This document shows positions 42,640 to 51,461 of a DNA stretch of 64,000 bases, in pieces. Every line of letters begins with the position of its first letter. Positions within the stretch are counted from its first letter, which is position 1. The notes beneath the pieces were generated by a model, which ran no database searches, was not told the DNA's origin, and saw only the letters and a list, made by a program, of their open reading frames with translations. The stretch lies in the NCBI RefSeq assembly GCF_034009455.1, contig NZ_CP125380.1, forward strand, positions 2,087,001-2,151,000, in the 5' to 3' direction. The stretch is from Pseudomonas sp. P5_109. GTDB taxonomy: Bacteria; Pseudomonadota; Gammaproteobacteria; Pseudomonadales; Pseudomonadaceae. The translations under genes were made by a program, and so were the position numbers.

Positions 42640-44433
42640 ATGACTGCTTTGTCCTGGAAAATTGCGATGCTCTCTGCCCGTCACCGCCGTGCTGTTCGCC
42701 TGGCCATTCGTTTCATCGCTCCGTATCGCTGGCAGGCCTTTGGCGCCTTGCTGGCGCTGATCGTCACCGCGGGCATCACCTTGTCGATGGGGCAGGGCAT
42801 CCGCCTGCTGGTGGACAAGGGGTTCATGACCCAGTCACCGCACCTGCTCAATCAGTCCATCGCGCTGTTCATGTTGCTGGTGGTGGGGCTGGCGATCGGT
42901 ACGTTTGCACGGTTTTACCTGGTGTCGTGGATCGGCGAGCGCTGCGTGGCGGATATCCGGCGCCAGGTGTTCAATCATCTGATTTACCTGCACCCGGGGT
43001 TTTACGAAGACAATCGCAGCTCGGAAATCCAGTCCCGCCTGACCGCCGATACCACGCTGCTGCAATCGGTCATCGGATCTTCCCTGTCGTTGTTCCTGCG
43101 CAATCTGTTGATGGTGATCGGCGGGATTGTCCTGTTGTTCATCACCAACCCCAAGCTCACCAGTATCGTGGTGGTGGCCTTGCCCTTGGTGATCGCACCG
43201 ATCCTGATCTTCGGACGCCGGGTGCGTAACCTCTCGCGCCTGAGTCAGGACCGGATTGCCGATATCGGCAGCTATGTGTCGGAAACCCTGGGGCAGATCA
43301 AGACCGTGCAGGCCTACAACCATCAGGCCCAGGACGAGCAACGGTTTGCCGTGACGGTGGAGGAGGCATTCAACACTGCGCGCAAACGCATCTTCCAGCG
43401 GGCCTGGCTGATTACCCTGGTGATAGTGCTGGTATTGGGCGCGGTCGGGGTGATGCTCTGGGTTGGCGGCATGGACGTCATCGCCGGGCGAATTTCCGCC
43501 GGCGAGTTGGCGGCATTCGTGTTCTACAGCCTGATCGTCGGCAGTGCGTTCGGCACGTTGAGCGAAGTGATCGGCGAATTGCAGCGGGCAGCCGGCGCGG
43601 CCGAGCGGATTGCCGAGTTGCTGCGTTCGGAAAACATCATCCTGCCGCCGGTGACCGGCACGGTGACATTGCCGGACCGGGTCGACGGCCACCTGCAACT
43701 GCAAAATGTGCGTTTTTCCTACCCGTCGCGACCGGAAAGTTATGCCGTCGACGGCTTGAGCCTGACCGTCAATGCCGGTGAGACCCTGGCGCTGGTCGGG
43801 CCATCAGGGGCCGGCAAATCGACGGTGTATGACTTGCTGCTGCGTTTTTATGACCCGGCCGAGGGGCACATCCTGCTCGATGGCGTGCCATTGACTCAGC
43901 TCGACCCGCTGGACCTGCGCCGCTGCTTCGCCCTGGTCTCGCAAACACCGGCGCTGTTTTTCGGCAGCATCGAAGAAAACATCCGCTACGGCAATCCGCA
44001 GGCGACCCTGGCCGAGGTACAGGAAGCGGCAAAGATCGCTTATGCCCATGACTTCATCGAAGCCATGCCCAACGGTTACCAGACGCATCTGGGGGACGGC
44101 GGTCTCGGTTTGTCCGGTGGCCAGCGCCAGCGCCTGGCCATCGCCCGGGCGCTTCTGGTGGACGCGCCGATCCTGCTCCTCGACGAAGCCACCAGCGCCC
44201 TCGACGCCCAGAGTGAACACCTGATCCAGCAGGCACTGCCGAGCCTGATGAAAAACCGTACCACCCTGGTCATCGCCCATCGCCTGGCCACGGTGAAAAA
44301 CGCCGACCGGATCGCCGTGATGGATCAAGGGAAGCTGGTGGCGGTGGGCACGCATCAGGAACTGATCGCCAGCAATGCGTTGTATGCGCGGTTGGCGGCG
44401 TTGCAGTTCAGTGATGGGAATGAAGCGGCGTGA
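42640..44433 (+). CDS. ABC exporter, fused membrane and ATPase domains (MsbA-like)
   Basis: 597 residues, a half-transporter that would work as a homodimer. Six membrane helices (about residues 25-320) precede the nucleotide-binding domain with Walker A VGPSGAGKST (about 385), Q-loop VSQTPALFF, signature LSGGQRQRLAIARAL, Walker B ILLLDEATSALD and switch His VIAHRLAT. It resembles lipid A or multidrug exporters of the MsbA/BmrA type; the substrate is unknown. An alternative ATG at 42667 has a GGAA site. It stands upstream of a fic gene with a 69-base gap. Confidence 0.9.
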   Translation: MTALSWKIAMLSARHRRAVRLAIRFIAPYRWQAFGALLALIVTAGITLSMGQGIRLLVDKGFMTQSPHLLNQSIALFMLLVVGLAIGTFARFYLVSWIGERCVADIRRQVFNHLIYLHPGFYEDNRSSEIQSRLTADTTLLQSVIGSSLSLFLRNLLMVIGGIVLLFITNPKLTSIVVVALPLVIAPILIFGRRVRNLSRLSQDRIADIGSYVSETLGQIKTVQAYNHQAQDEQRFAVTVEEAFNTARKRIFQRAWLITLVIVLVLGAVGVMLWVGGMDVIAGRISAGELAAFVFYSLIVGSAFGTLSEVIGELQRAAGAAERIAELLRSENIILPPVTGTVTLPDRVDGHLQLQNVRFSYPSRPESYAVDGLSLTVNAGETLALVGPSGAGKSTVYDLLLRFYDPAEGHILLDGVPLTQLDPLDLRRCFALVSQTPALFFGSIEENIRYGNPQATLAEVQEAAKIAYAHDFIEAMPNGYQTHLGDGGLGLSGGQRQRLAIARALLVDAPILLLDEATSALDAQSEHLIQQALPSLMKNRTTLVIAHRLATVKNADRIAVMDQGKLVAVGTHQELIASNALYARLAALQFSDGNEAA

Positions 44434-44502
44434 ATGACTACATGATGAATGTTGCCCGGTTCGGGCATTATGTCGTCCACTGTCATGAGCCCGGATGAGG
44501 AT

Positions 44503-45546
44503 ATGAGCCGTTATCAACCACCGTTGACCTTGACGACGAAAATGTTGTCGCTGATCGCCGATATCAGCGAACAGATCGGTCAGCTTACGGCGATGGACGA
44601 ACGCCTGCAGACACCTCAGTTACGTCGTGGCAATCGGATTCGAACGATTCAGGCTTCTTTGGCGATCGAAAACAATACGCTGAGCATCGAGCAAGTGACC
44701 GCCGTTCTGGCAGGGCAGCGTGTGCTGGGGTTGCCTCGGGAAATCCAGGAAGTTCGAAATGCGTTTGCTGCATACGAAGCCATGCCTGATTGGCAGCCGA
44801 GCAGCCGGACCGATTTGCTGCGCGCCCATGAACTGCTGATGGGCGGATTGATTGATGAATGCGGGCAGTTTCGTCGAGCCGGTGTGGGTATCTATCGTGG
44901 CGACAAGTTGATCCATATGGCGCCGCCACCGAGTCGCGTTGTGCACTTGATTGATGACTTGCTGGCGTGGCTTGGTGCCTCGGACTGGCATCCGCTGATT
45001 ACCAGCTGCGTCTTTCATTATGAATTCGAATTCATCCATCCCTTCGCTGACGGTAACGGACGCATGGGACGCCTTTGGCAAACCCTGATTCTCAGTCAGT
45101 GGCGCCCGGTATTATCTTACTTACCGGTTGAGGCGGTGATTCGGGATCAGCAGGAGGCATACTACGCTGCATTGTCGGTGGCTGATCATTTGGTCGAATC
45201 AACGCCTTTCGTAGAGTTCATGTTGCAAGCCATGAGCGTTGCACTATCGGAGGCAGTACGGGGTGAGCCAGAAATCGACCCAGTAACCGACCTAGTAAGC
45301 GACCCAGTAGAGAAGTTGCTTTCCATACTGCATCTTAATGGTCCGCGAAAGATCAGCGAATTGATGGCTGAGATCGGATTGGTGCACAAGGCGACCTTTC
45401 GGGCTAACTATCTCAGGCCTGCATTAGCGGTCGCATGGATAGAAATGACCCATCCCGAATCGCCAAGCAGTCCGGCACAAAAGTATCGCCTGACCCAGCT
45501 TGGAAAACAGGTCTTCGCACGGCTCAAGCCGGCAAAGAAATTCTGA
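44503..45546 (+). CDS. Fic-domain protein, probably a self-inhibited AMP-transferase (class II)
   Basis: 347 residues. The catalytic Fic motif HPFADGNGRMGR is intact (about residues 180-191), as expected for an enzyme that moves AMP from ATP to a protein. An inhibitory helix is visible N-terminal to it: SLAIENN (about residue 52-58) fits the [S/T]xxxE[G/N] pattern, so it is class II with its own inhibitor, and no separate antitoxin gene is needed. The C-terminus (about 265-345) looks like a winged helix. Three ATGs are possible (44470, 44485, 44503); the last follows GGATGAGG. Target unknown. Codon use is slightly more AT-rich than in its neighbours. Confidence 0.87.
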   Translation: MSRYQPPLTLTTKMLSLIADISEQIGQLTAMDERLQTPQLRRGNRIRTIQASLAIENNTLSIEQVTAVLAGQRVLGLPREIQEVRNAFAAYEAMPDWQPSSRTDLLRAHELLMGGLIDECGQFRRAGVGIYRGDKLIHMAPPPSRVVHLIDDLLAWLGASDWHPLITSCVFHYEFEFIHPFADGNGRMGRLWQTLILSQWRPVLSYLPVEAVIRDQQEAYYAALSVADHLVESTPFVEFMLQAMSVALSEAVRGEPEIDPVTDLVSDPVEKLLSILHLNGPRKISELMAEIGLVHKATFRANYLRPALAVAWIEMTHPESPSSPAQKYRLTQLGKQVFARLKPAKKF

Positions 45547-45551
45547 GCATT

Positions 45552-45586
45552 AAAAAAGCCCGCATCTGTGATGCGGGCTTTTTTTG
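45552..45586. terminator. Bidirectional terminator between fic and slt
   Basis: GCCCGCAT (45558-45565), CTGTG, ATGCGGGC (45571-45578), with A run before and T run after. Confidence 0.9.
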
Positions 45587-45600
45587 TGGATCGATTTGAA

Positions 45601-47529
45601 TCATTGATCGTCGAAGTACCGCTCATGCCAATCCACGATCGGTTGTGGCGAATTGAGCTTCTGGCCGTAGATCACCGAATATGACAGCACGTTTTGCACG
45701 TACTGGCGGGTTTCGTCGAACGGGATGCTTTCCACCCACACGTCGAAACTCAGGTGGTCCGCGCCGCGCAGCCATTGGCGGACGCGGCCGGGGCCGGCGT
45801 TGTAGGCGGCGGAGGCGAGGACGCGGTTGCCGTTGAACTGGCTGTGCACCTGGCTCAGGTAGGCGGCACCGAGCTGGATGTTCTTGTCCGGATCCAGCAG
45901 CTGTTGTGGCGAGCTATAGGGGATGCTGAACTTGCGTGCGGTTTCCTTGGCGGTGGCGGGCATCAGTTGCATCAGGCCCGAAGCGCCGACCCCTGAGCGT
46001 GCGTCGTCCATGAATGCGCTTTCCTGGCGGGTGATGGCGAACGCCCAGCTCGGATGCAGGCCGCGGTTCTTCGCTTCACGGACCAGGGTCTCGCGGTGAG
46101 CCATCGGGAAGCGGATGTCCAGGTCATCCCAATACTGCGCCTGACTGATGGTGCGGATCGCCGGGAAGTACCATTTCAGGTCGTAGGCCAGTTTGGCCTG
46201 GGCGACCATTTCGTCGCGGCTGAAGTGGCGGCTGACGTAGTACCACTCGCGCCGGCCATCGACGATCTGCCCACGGGCGTGCAGTTCCAGGGCGCGGCGC
46301 ACGCCGGGCGTGTTGCGCACCTTGTTGATGGTGGCCTGGCTGAGCGCCAGCGGTTTGTTGAGCAGCGAGTAGGGCGACTGCGAGCGGTCGGCGGCGAGGA
46401 AACCATAGAAGTCGCGTTCGCGGGCGAGGCTTTTGTAGAGTGTCTGCGCTTCCGGATTCTGCGGTTGCGCCAGTTCCAGGCTGCGGGCCTGCCAGTAGCG
46501 CCAGCGGTTGGTGGTGGCCAGGTCCTGGGGCAGGCGGCGGGTCAACTGATAGGCATCGTCCCAGCGTGCCAGGCGCAGGAGCAGGCGCAAGCGCCATTCG
46601 GAAACGGTGTTGTCGCGCAGTTCGGGGTCGTATTTGGTCATGACATCCAGTGCGCGACCGTCGAAACGTCGTGCGAGGGTCAGGCCGATTTCCCGGGCGA
46701 TCGCCACTTTTTCATCCCGGGAGAAGTGCATGCTGTTGGCATAACCGTCGAGCAGGTCCATGGCCTTGTCCGGGTCCTGGCGAGCCAGGCGGCGCAGGCC
46801 CAGGCTGACCACGTCGGACATGGCTTCATCGGCCGGGGTGAAGCGTGACGGCTGGTTGAGCAGTTCCGGTTTCTGCGCGACGTCCACCAGCAAGCGACCG
46901 CGAGGGGCGAGAGTGGTCATGCCGTTGACCAGGCTGTTGGCCAGCGGGTAATTGCGCGCCTGGGCGGCGAGTTTGGCGCGCTCCCAGCGTTTTTGCTCGG
47001 TCAACTGGCCATCGGCGGCCCACATGCCGAACAGGGCGTCACAGGCGTCGGGTTGGGATTTGCCTGTCAGCCAGAGCTTTTCGGTGTTGGCGTAACCTTC
47101 GGACTTGAGGTTGTGGCTGATCTGGTACTGCGCATTCAGGCAATCCAGTTCGGTGAAGTTCATTTTCGGGTCGTAATACTTGACGAAGGTCGCCCAGTCG
47201 CCCCGATCCGCCAGCCAGCGCAACCAGCGCAGTTTCATCCAGTTGGCCTGGGGCAGGTCGCCGTGTTCGGCGAGGAATTTCTCGATTTCGGCGTTGCTCG
47301 CGGTTTTCAGGCGCGCGGTCAGCTCGTCGTAAGCCAGGTAAGGTTCCAGCGGATAATCGGCGAGGGCCTGGCTGTAACGGAAATACGGGCCACTGTCGCC
47401 CTTGGCCAAGGCGCGTTTGGCTTCATCGTAATACTGGCGTTGGGTGGACAGGTCCACCGCCTGGGCGGATTGAACGGCAGCGGCAGACAGTAAAAAAGCA
47501 GACAAAAGATTGAAAAGGCGACTGCGCAT
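45601..47529 (-). CDS. slt: Soluble lytic murein transglycosylase
   Basis: 642 residues. A periplasmic enzyme cleaving the MurNAc-GlcNAc bond of peptidoglycan with formation of 1,6-anhydroMurNAc. Signal peptide MRSRLFNLLSAFLLSAAAVQ (cleavage near SAQA), a long superhelical U-shaped alpha domain (about 30-450), a linker, and the C-terminal catalytic domain with Glu in FAITRQESAFMD, then GVGASGLMQLMPATA and SAAYNAGPGRVRQW. The frame reaches 47553 but MRSRL fits the normal start. It is divergent from uup. Confidence 0.95.
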   Translation of the reverse strand: MRSRLFNLLSAFLLSAAAVQSAQAVDLSTQRQYYDEAKRALAKGDSGPYFRYSQALADYPLEPYLAYDELTARLKTASNAEIEKFLAEHGDLPQANWMKLRWLRWLADRGDWATFVKYYDPKMNFTELDCLNAQYQISHNLKSEGYANTEKLWLTGKSQPDACDALFGMWAADGQLTEQKRWERAKLAAQARNYPLANSLVNGMTTLAPRGRLLVDVAQKPELLNQPSRFTPADEAMSDVVSLGLRRLARQDPDKAMDLLDGYANSMHFSRDEKVAIAREIGLTLARRFDGRALDVMTKYDPELRDNTVSEWRLRLLLRLARWDDAYQLTRRLPQDLATTNRWRYWQARSLELAQPQNPEAQTLYKSLARERDFYGFLAADRSQSPYSLLNKPLALSQATINKVRNTPGVRRALELHARGQIVDGRREWYYVSRHFSRDEMVAQAKLAYDLKWYFPAIRTISQAQYWDDLDIRFPMAHRETLVREAKNRGLHPSWAFAITRQESAFMDDARSGVGASGLMQLMPATAKETARKFSIPYSSPQQLLDPDKNIQLGAAYLSQVHSQFNGNRVLASAAYNAGPGRVRQWLRGADHLSFDVWVESIPFDETRQYVQNVLSYSVIYGQKLNSPQPIVDWHERYFDDQ

Positions 47530-47743
47530 GAGACATCCGTGCAGAGAAATCATGACAAGTGCGGGCCAGGGCCCGCACTGAATTGTCTGTAGCTTAGCCT
47601 TTTGCCAGCAGCCGGCGAAAGCTTTGCGGGTCTTCCCGCTTCAGTTCGCAACATTTGTCATTCAGAGTGCTACGACAGTGAAATTGCCGGCCTTCTGAAG
47701 CCTCAAGTCAGGTAGAATGCGCGCCCGGTTTTTGGAGAAGCTC

Positions 47744-49663
47744 ATGACCCTGCTCAAATTCAGCGATGTGTCCCTTGCTTTCGGCGCTATGCCGTTGTTG
47801 GACAAGGTGTCCTGGCAGATCGCCCGTGGTGAGCGGGTGTGCATCATCGGCCGCAATGGCACTGGCAAGTCCAGCATGATGAAGCTCGTCAAGGGCGACC
47901 AGAAGCCCGATGACGGCTCCGTTTGGCGCGCACCCGGGCTCAAGATCGGCGAATTGCCGCAAGAATTGCCGGTAGCCGACGAGCGGACCGTGTTCGACGT
48001 AGTGGCCGAAGGCCTGGACGGTGTCGGTGCATTGCTCGCCCAATATCACCACCTGAGCCAGAACTGCGTCACCGATGCCGACCTGGACAAACTGATGCAC
48101 GTCCAGCACGACCTCGAAGCCCGTGACGGCTGGCGCTTGCAGACCCTGGTCGACAGCACCCTCAGCCGCCTGCAACTGCCGGCCGACAAGACCCTCGCCG
48201 AATTGTCCGGCGGCTGGCGTCGGCGCGTCCTGCTGGCCCAGGCCCTGGTGTCCGAGCCGGACCTGCTGCTGCTCGACGAACCAACCAACCACCTGGACAT
48301 CGGTGCCATCGCCTGGCTTGAAGAAGCGCTGAAGGATTTCCAGGGCGCCGTGCTGTTCATCACGCACGACCGCTCTTTCCTGCAGAACCTGGCCACCCGC
48401 ATCCTCGAACTGGATCGCGGCGGCCTGATCGACTGGAACGGCGACTACGCCAGTTTCCTCGTGCACAAGGAAGCTGAACTCGCTGCCGAAGCCACTGCCA
48501 ACGCGCTGTTCGACAAACGCCTGGCCCAGGAAGAAGTGTGGATTCGCCAGGGCATCAAGGCCCGCCGTACCCGTAACGAAGGCCGCGTACGCGCACTGAA
48601 AGCCTTGCGCGTCGAGCGTAGCGAGCGTCGCGAGCGCACCGGCAAGGCCAATATCCAGCTGGATACCGCCGACAAGTCCGGCAAGCAGGTGATGGTGCTC
48701 GAGGACGTGAGTTTCGCTCACCCGGGCGGGCCGTTCCTGATCAAGGACTTCTCCATGGTGCTGCAGCGCGGCGACCGTATCGGTCTGCTGGGTGCCAACG
48801 GTACCGGCAAGACCACGCTGTTGAAGCTGATGCTCAGCGGCTTGCAGCCGACCAGCGGCAAAGTGGAAGAGGGCACGCGGATCGATGTCGCCTACTTCGA
48901 CCAGTTGCGCCATCAGCTGGACCTGGAAAAGACCGTGATCGACAACGTCGCCGAAGGTCGCGACTTCATCGATATCGACGGCCAGAGCCGCCACGTGCTG
49001 AGCTACCTCGGCGACTTCCTGTTCAGCCCGCAGCGTGCGCGCACGCCGGTCAAGGCACTGTCCGGTGGCGAGCGTGCCCGTCTGTTGCTGGCCAAGCTGT
49101 TCAGCAAACCGGCGAACCTGCTGGTACTCGACGAACCGACCAACGACCTCGACGTCGAAACCCTCGAACTGCTCGAAGAGGTCCTGCTGACCTTCAACGG
49201 CACCGTACTGATGGTCAGCCACGACCGGGCATTCCTCGACAACGTGGTCACCAGCACCCTGGTCTTCGAAGGTGAAGGCAAGGTTCGCGAGTACGTCGGT
49301 GGCTATCAGGACTGGCTGCGTCAGGGCGGCTCGCCGCGCCTGCTGGGCGTGACCGAGAGCAAGTCCGGCAAGGCTGACCTGAACTCCGCGGTGGTGAAGG
49401 CCGAGCCTGCGCCGGTTGCGGCAGTCGTCGAAGCACCGGCGGCGAAGAAAAAGCTCAGCTACAAGTTGCAGCGCGAGCTGGAAGCGTTGCCGGGGCAGAT
49501 TGAAGCCATGGAGCAGCAGATCGCTGCTGTTGAAGCGCAGATGGCGGATGCCGGTTTCTACCTGCGTCCTGCTGCCGAAACCGCTGCGGTGATCGCCCAG
49601 CTGTCGCAGTTGCAGGCTGAACTCGACGTCATGGTCGAGCGTTGGGCCGAACTGGATGCCTGA
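47744..49663 (+). CDS. uup: ABC-F ATPase Uup
   Basis: 639 residues. A soluble ABC-F protein acting on ribosomes or DNA branch intermediates rather than as a transporter. Two ATPase domains: Walker A GRNGTGKSS (about residue 36) with LSGGWRRRVLLAQAL and LLLLDEPTNHLD, and GANGTGKTT (about 352) with LSGGERARLLLAKLF and LLVLDEPTNDLD. Between them lies the charged linker, and the C-terminus (about 560-639) is a coiled coil, as in Uup. GGAGAAGCTC precedes the ATG. Inactivation of uup in E. coli raises precise transposon excision. Confidence 0.93.
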   Translation: MTLLKFSDVSLAFGAMPLLDKVSWQIARGERVCIIGRNGTGKSSMMKLVKGDQKPDDGSVWRAPGLKIGELPQELPVADERTVFDVVAEGLDGVGALLAQYHHLSQNCVTDADLDKLMHVQHDLEARDGWRLQTLVDSTLSRLQLPADKTLAELSGGWRRRVLLAQALVSEPDLLLLDEPTNHLDIGAIAWLEEALKDFQGAVLFITHDRSFLQNLATRILELDRGGLIDWNGDYASFLVHKEAELAAEATANALFDKRLAQEEVWIRQGIKARRTRNEGRVRALKALRVERSERRERTGKANIQLDTADKSGKQVMVLEDVSFAHPGGPFLIKDFSMVLQRGDRIGLLGANGTGKTTLLKLMLSGLQPTSGKVEEGTRIDVAYFDQLRHQLDLEKTVIDNVAEGRDFIDIDGQSRHVLSYLGDFLFSPQRARTPVKALSGGERARLLLAKLFSKPANLLVLDEPTNDLDVETLELLEEVLLTFNGTVLMVSHDRAFLDNVVTSTLVFEGEGKVREYVGGYQDWLRQGGSPRLLGVTESKSGKADLNSAVVKAEPAPVAAVVEAPAAKKKLSYKLQRELEALPGQIEAMEQQIAAVEAQMADAGFYLRPAAETAAVIAQLSQLQAELDVMVERWAELDA

Positions 49664-49676
49664 TTGATCGTGCGAT

Positions 49677-49714
49677 AAAAAAGCCCGGCGCTCAGTGATG
49701 AGCGCCGGGTTTTT
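49677..49714. terminator. Terminator after uup
   Basis: CCCGGCGCT (49684-49692) pairs with AGCGCCGGG (49701-49709), T run after and A run before. Confidence 0.92.
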
Positions 49715-49751
49715 CGTATGCAATGCGATCTGCTGGTTGAAATGGATTCCC

Positions 49752-49851
49752 TGTAGGAGCGAGCTTGCTCGCAATGAACCTGAGTGCATCGCGGGGTGTC
49801 AGGCTTACATCGTCTTCGTTGACGACCATCGCGAGCAAGCTCGCTCCTACA
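49752..49851. repeat. REPIN, family D
   Basis: Arms GTAGGAGCGAGCTTGCTCGC and its complement ending GCTCCTACA. The spacer ends TCGTTGACGACCATCG next to the right arm. Confidence 0.88.
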
Positions 49852-49865
49852 GTGACTTTGTAATG

Positions 49866-50306
49866 TCAGCTTTTGGTTTGCAGGCGCACCGCAAGCACAT
49901 CGCAAGGCGCACCATGCAGCACGTCATTGGCGGTAGAGCCCAGCAGCAGTGCCAGGCCGTGCCGGCCATGGCTGCCCACCACGATCAGGTCGCAGGTTTG
50001 CTCCTTGGCCAGGTGGTGGATCTCCTGGCGTGGCTGGCCGTAGGTCAGGTGGCTGTATTCCTTGGAGAGCTCCGGGTATTTCAGGATCAAGCGATCAAGG
50101 CGCTCCTTGGCCTGATCGAACTGCTGTTGTTGCAGTTGTGACAGGTCCATTGGCACGTCGCCGCCGAAGGCCATCGCCATCGGCTCGACAATGTGCACCA
50201 GCGACAATTTCGCACCGTTGCTCACCGACAGTTCGCGAGCGCGGTGAATCACAGGGTCGCACTCTTCGGTCAGATCTACAGCGACCAGAATATGGTTGTA
50301 GGGCAT
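49866..50306 (-). CDS. Universal stress protein, UspA family
   Basis: 146 residues. One Usp domain: YNHILVAVDLTEECDPVIHR at the N-terminus and the ATP-binding loop VVGSHGRHGLALLLGSTAND (G-2X-G-9X-G[S/T]) near residues 105-125. In pseudomonads many of these support anaerobic survival; no Anr box is seen here, so that role is not claimed. AGGAGGAGCACCTC lies before the ATG at 50306. The longer frame up to 50435 overlaps the divergent gene's promoter region. Confidence 0.92.
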   Translation of the reverse strand: MPYNHILVAVDLTEECDPVIHRARELSVSNGAKLSLVHIVEPMAMAFGGDVPMDLSQLQQQQFDQAKERLDRLILKYPELSKEYSHLTYGQPRQEIHHLAKEQTCDLIVVGSHGRHGLALLLGSTANDVLHGAPCDVLAVRLQTKS

Positions 50307-50410
50307 GAGGTGCTCCTCCTGAGGATTGCAATATTGGTAAGTATGGCTGGTTTCAAGCGCATTGGTTCCAAAGTGACACAATGGGCTCATCAAGAATCGG
50401 GAGTACAGAT

Positions 50411-50848
50411 ATGACGGTCTGGATAGTGGTGTCAATCCTGTTGGTGGTACTCAGCCCGCTGGCATGGTTGCGCCCGTCGCGAGTTCAGAGCGGGCGCATA
50501 GCCTTGCGGATGGAGGCCCGACGCATCGGCCTGGCCATGCAACTGGCGCCCCAGGAATGGCCGCACTGGCTGAGCCAGGAGCCGCCGAGTCCCTGCGCCC
50601 AGTACCATCGCCCGCGACGTGGCAATCAGCCGGCGTGCTGGAGTTACTGGCAAAAATCACCGGGTATCTGGGTGAACCAGTGGCAGGAAATCTGTGAAGA
50701 TCAGGTGCTGCTCAATCATTTCGAAAAATTGCCGGACAATGTCTACAAGGTTGAGGCCGACAAGCAAATGATCGCCTTGTATTGGGGCGAGAAGGGCGAG
50801 GCCGAGGTTTTGCAACACATCGATGTCACCCTCAAGGCGCTGGCCTGA
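50411..50848 (+). CDS. Conserved membrane-anchored protein of unknown function
   Basis: 145 residues. A single N-terminal hydrophobic helix (VWIVVSILLVVLSPLAWL, residues 3-20) would anchor it, and the rest is hydrophilic with several Trp residues (WPHWLSQEP, CWSYWQKSPGIWVNQW). I recognise no domain. A GGGAG site before the ATG and conserved placement next to a universal stress gene and fadBA support it as a real gene. Cys residues at about 62 and 77 are unpaired with any known motif. Confidence 0.8.
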   Translation: MTVWIVVSILLVVLSPLAWLRPSRVQSGRIALRMEARRIGLAMQLAPQEWPHWLSQEPPSPCAQYHRPRRGNQPACWSYWQKSPGIWVNQWQEICEDQVLLNHFEKLPDNVYKVEADKQMIALYWGEKGEAEVLQHIDVTLKALA

Positions 50849-50859
50849 ACCCGATCCCC

Positions 50860-50959
50860 TGTAGGAGCGAGCTTGCTCGCGATGGTCGTCAACGATGACG
50901 CTGGCAACCTGACACTCCGCGGCGTCCTCAGGTTCATCGCGAGCAAGCTCACTCCTACA
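50860..50959. repeat. REPIN, family D, one arm decayed
   Basis: Left arm GTAGGAGCGAGCTTGCTCGC; right arm ends CTCACTCCTACA instead of CTCGCTCCTACA. The spacer starts CGATGGTCGTCAACGATGAC, so the shared internal block sits beside the left arm here, the reverse of the other two family D copies. Confidence 0.85.
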
Positions 50960-50975
50960 GGTTTTCATGCAGGCA

Positions 50976-51002
50976 ATAAAAAGCCCGACAAGATCATCGG
51001 GC
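50976..51002 (-). terminator. Minus-strand terminator without an upstream gene
   Basis: On the minus strand GCCCGA and TCGGGC form a stem followed by TTTTTATT. The plus strand has no T-run, so it does not serve the gene at 50411. No minus-strand gene is recognised before it; an unannotated small RNA is one explanation. Confidence 0.55.
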
Positions 51003-51461
51003 GGGATGGCCAGGCAGGCCGGTAAAACGGTGTGGGCTGATCTTACGCTGGGCATTCGCCAAAAGCGTTCGCAATTTTCCCCTTGGTTCCGCCAGCGTAG
51101 CTCGTTAAACACGGGCTGCAGCGATTTAGGGCGACATTTCTAATAATTGATTCTATGAATGACCTCGCATGCTTCGGCGTGTTTAAGGTCTTCGCAGTAC
51201 GGATATGACCGGAAAGTCGCGTTTCAACCCGTGTTTCAGGCGATTGACAATTGTCGGAAATTCCGTGAAGGTGACGTACCCAAATCAAACGGGCGTATGA
51301 ATTGAGCGTTTGTATTTCAGACCGCTCCTACAGAATCCCGACTATCGCGTTGGCGGGTGTGCCGGGTGGATAGGCGTAGCATCGACGATTAACGTCCCTG
51401 CCATGCCATTCGCCTGCGTCCGACGTGTACTGTTCAGCTTCCATATCGTGGAGATCAGTTG
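51003..51461. other. Upstream region of fadBA
   Basis: About 460 bases without a gene. It contains a PsrA-like box at 51286-51299 and TTGACA at 51244-51249 with no good -10 at normal spacing. The middle part (about 51120-51200) is AT-richer. Short minus-strand ORFs here lack ribosome sites and recognisable protein features. Confidence 0.55.
51286..51299 (+). promoter_or_regulatory. PsrA-like operator upstream of fadBA
   Basis: CAAAC-GGGC-GTATG matches the PsrA pattern [G/C]AAAC-N2-4-GTTT[G/C] at all fixed bases but one. It is 163 bases upstream of fadB. Confidence 0.55.

Noticed and set aside
47708..49789. 693-codon ORF antisense to uup
   Set aside because: Same reason: Gln/His/Leu-rich translation of the opposite strand of an ABC-F gene.
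50657..51112. 151-codon minus-strand ORF ending near the orphan terminator
   Set aside because: Runs through a REPIN and the antisense of the 50411 gene; no ribosome site. A small RNA is the better explanation of the terminator.
51244..51272. Sigma-70 promoter for fadBA at TTGACA
   Set aside because: No acceptable -10 hexamer 16-18 bases downstream.
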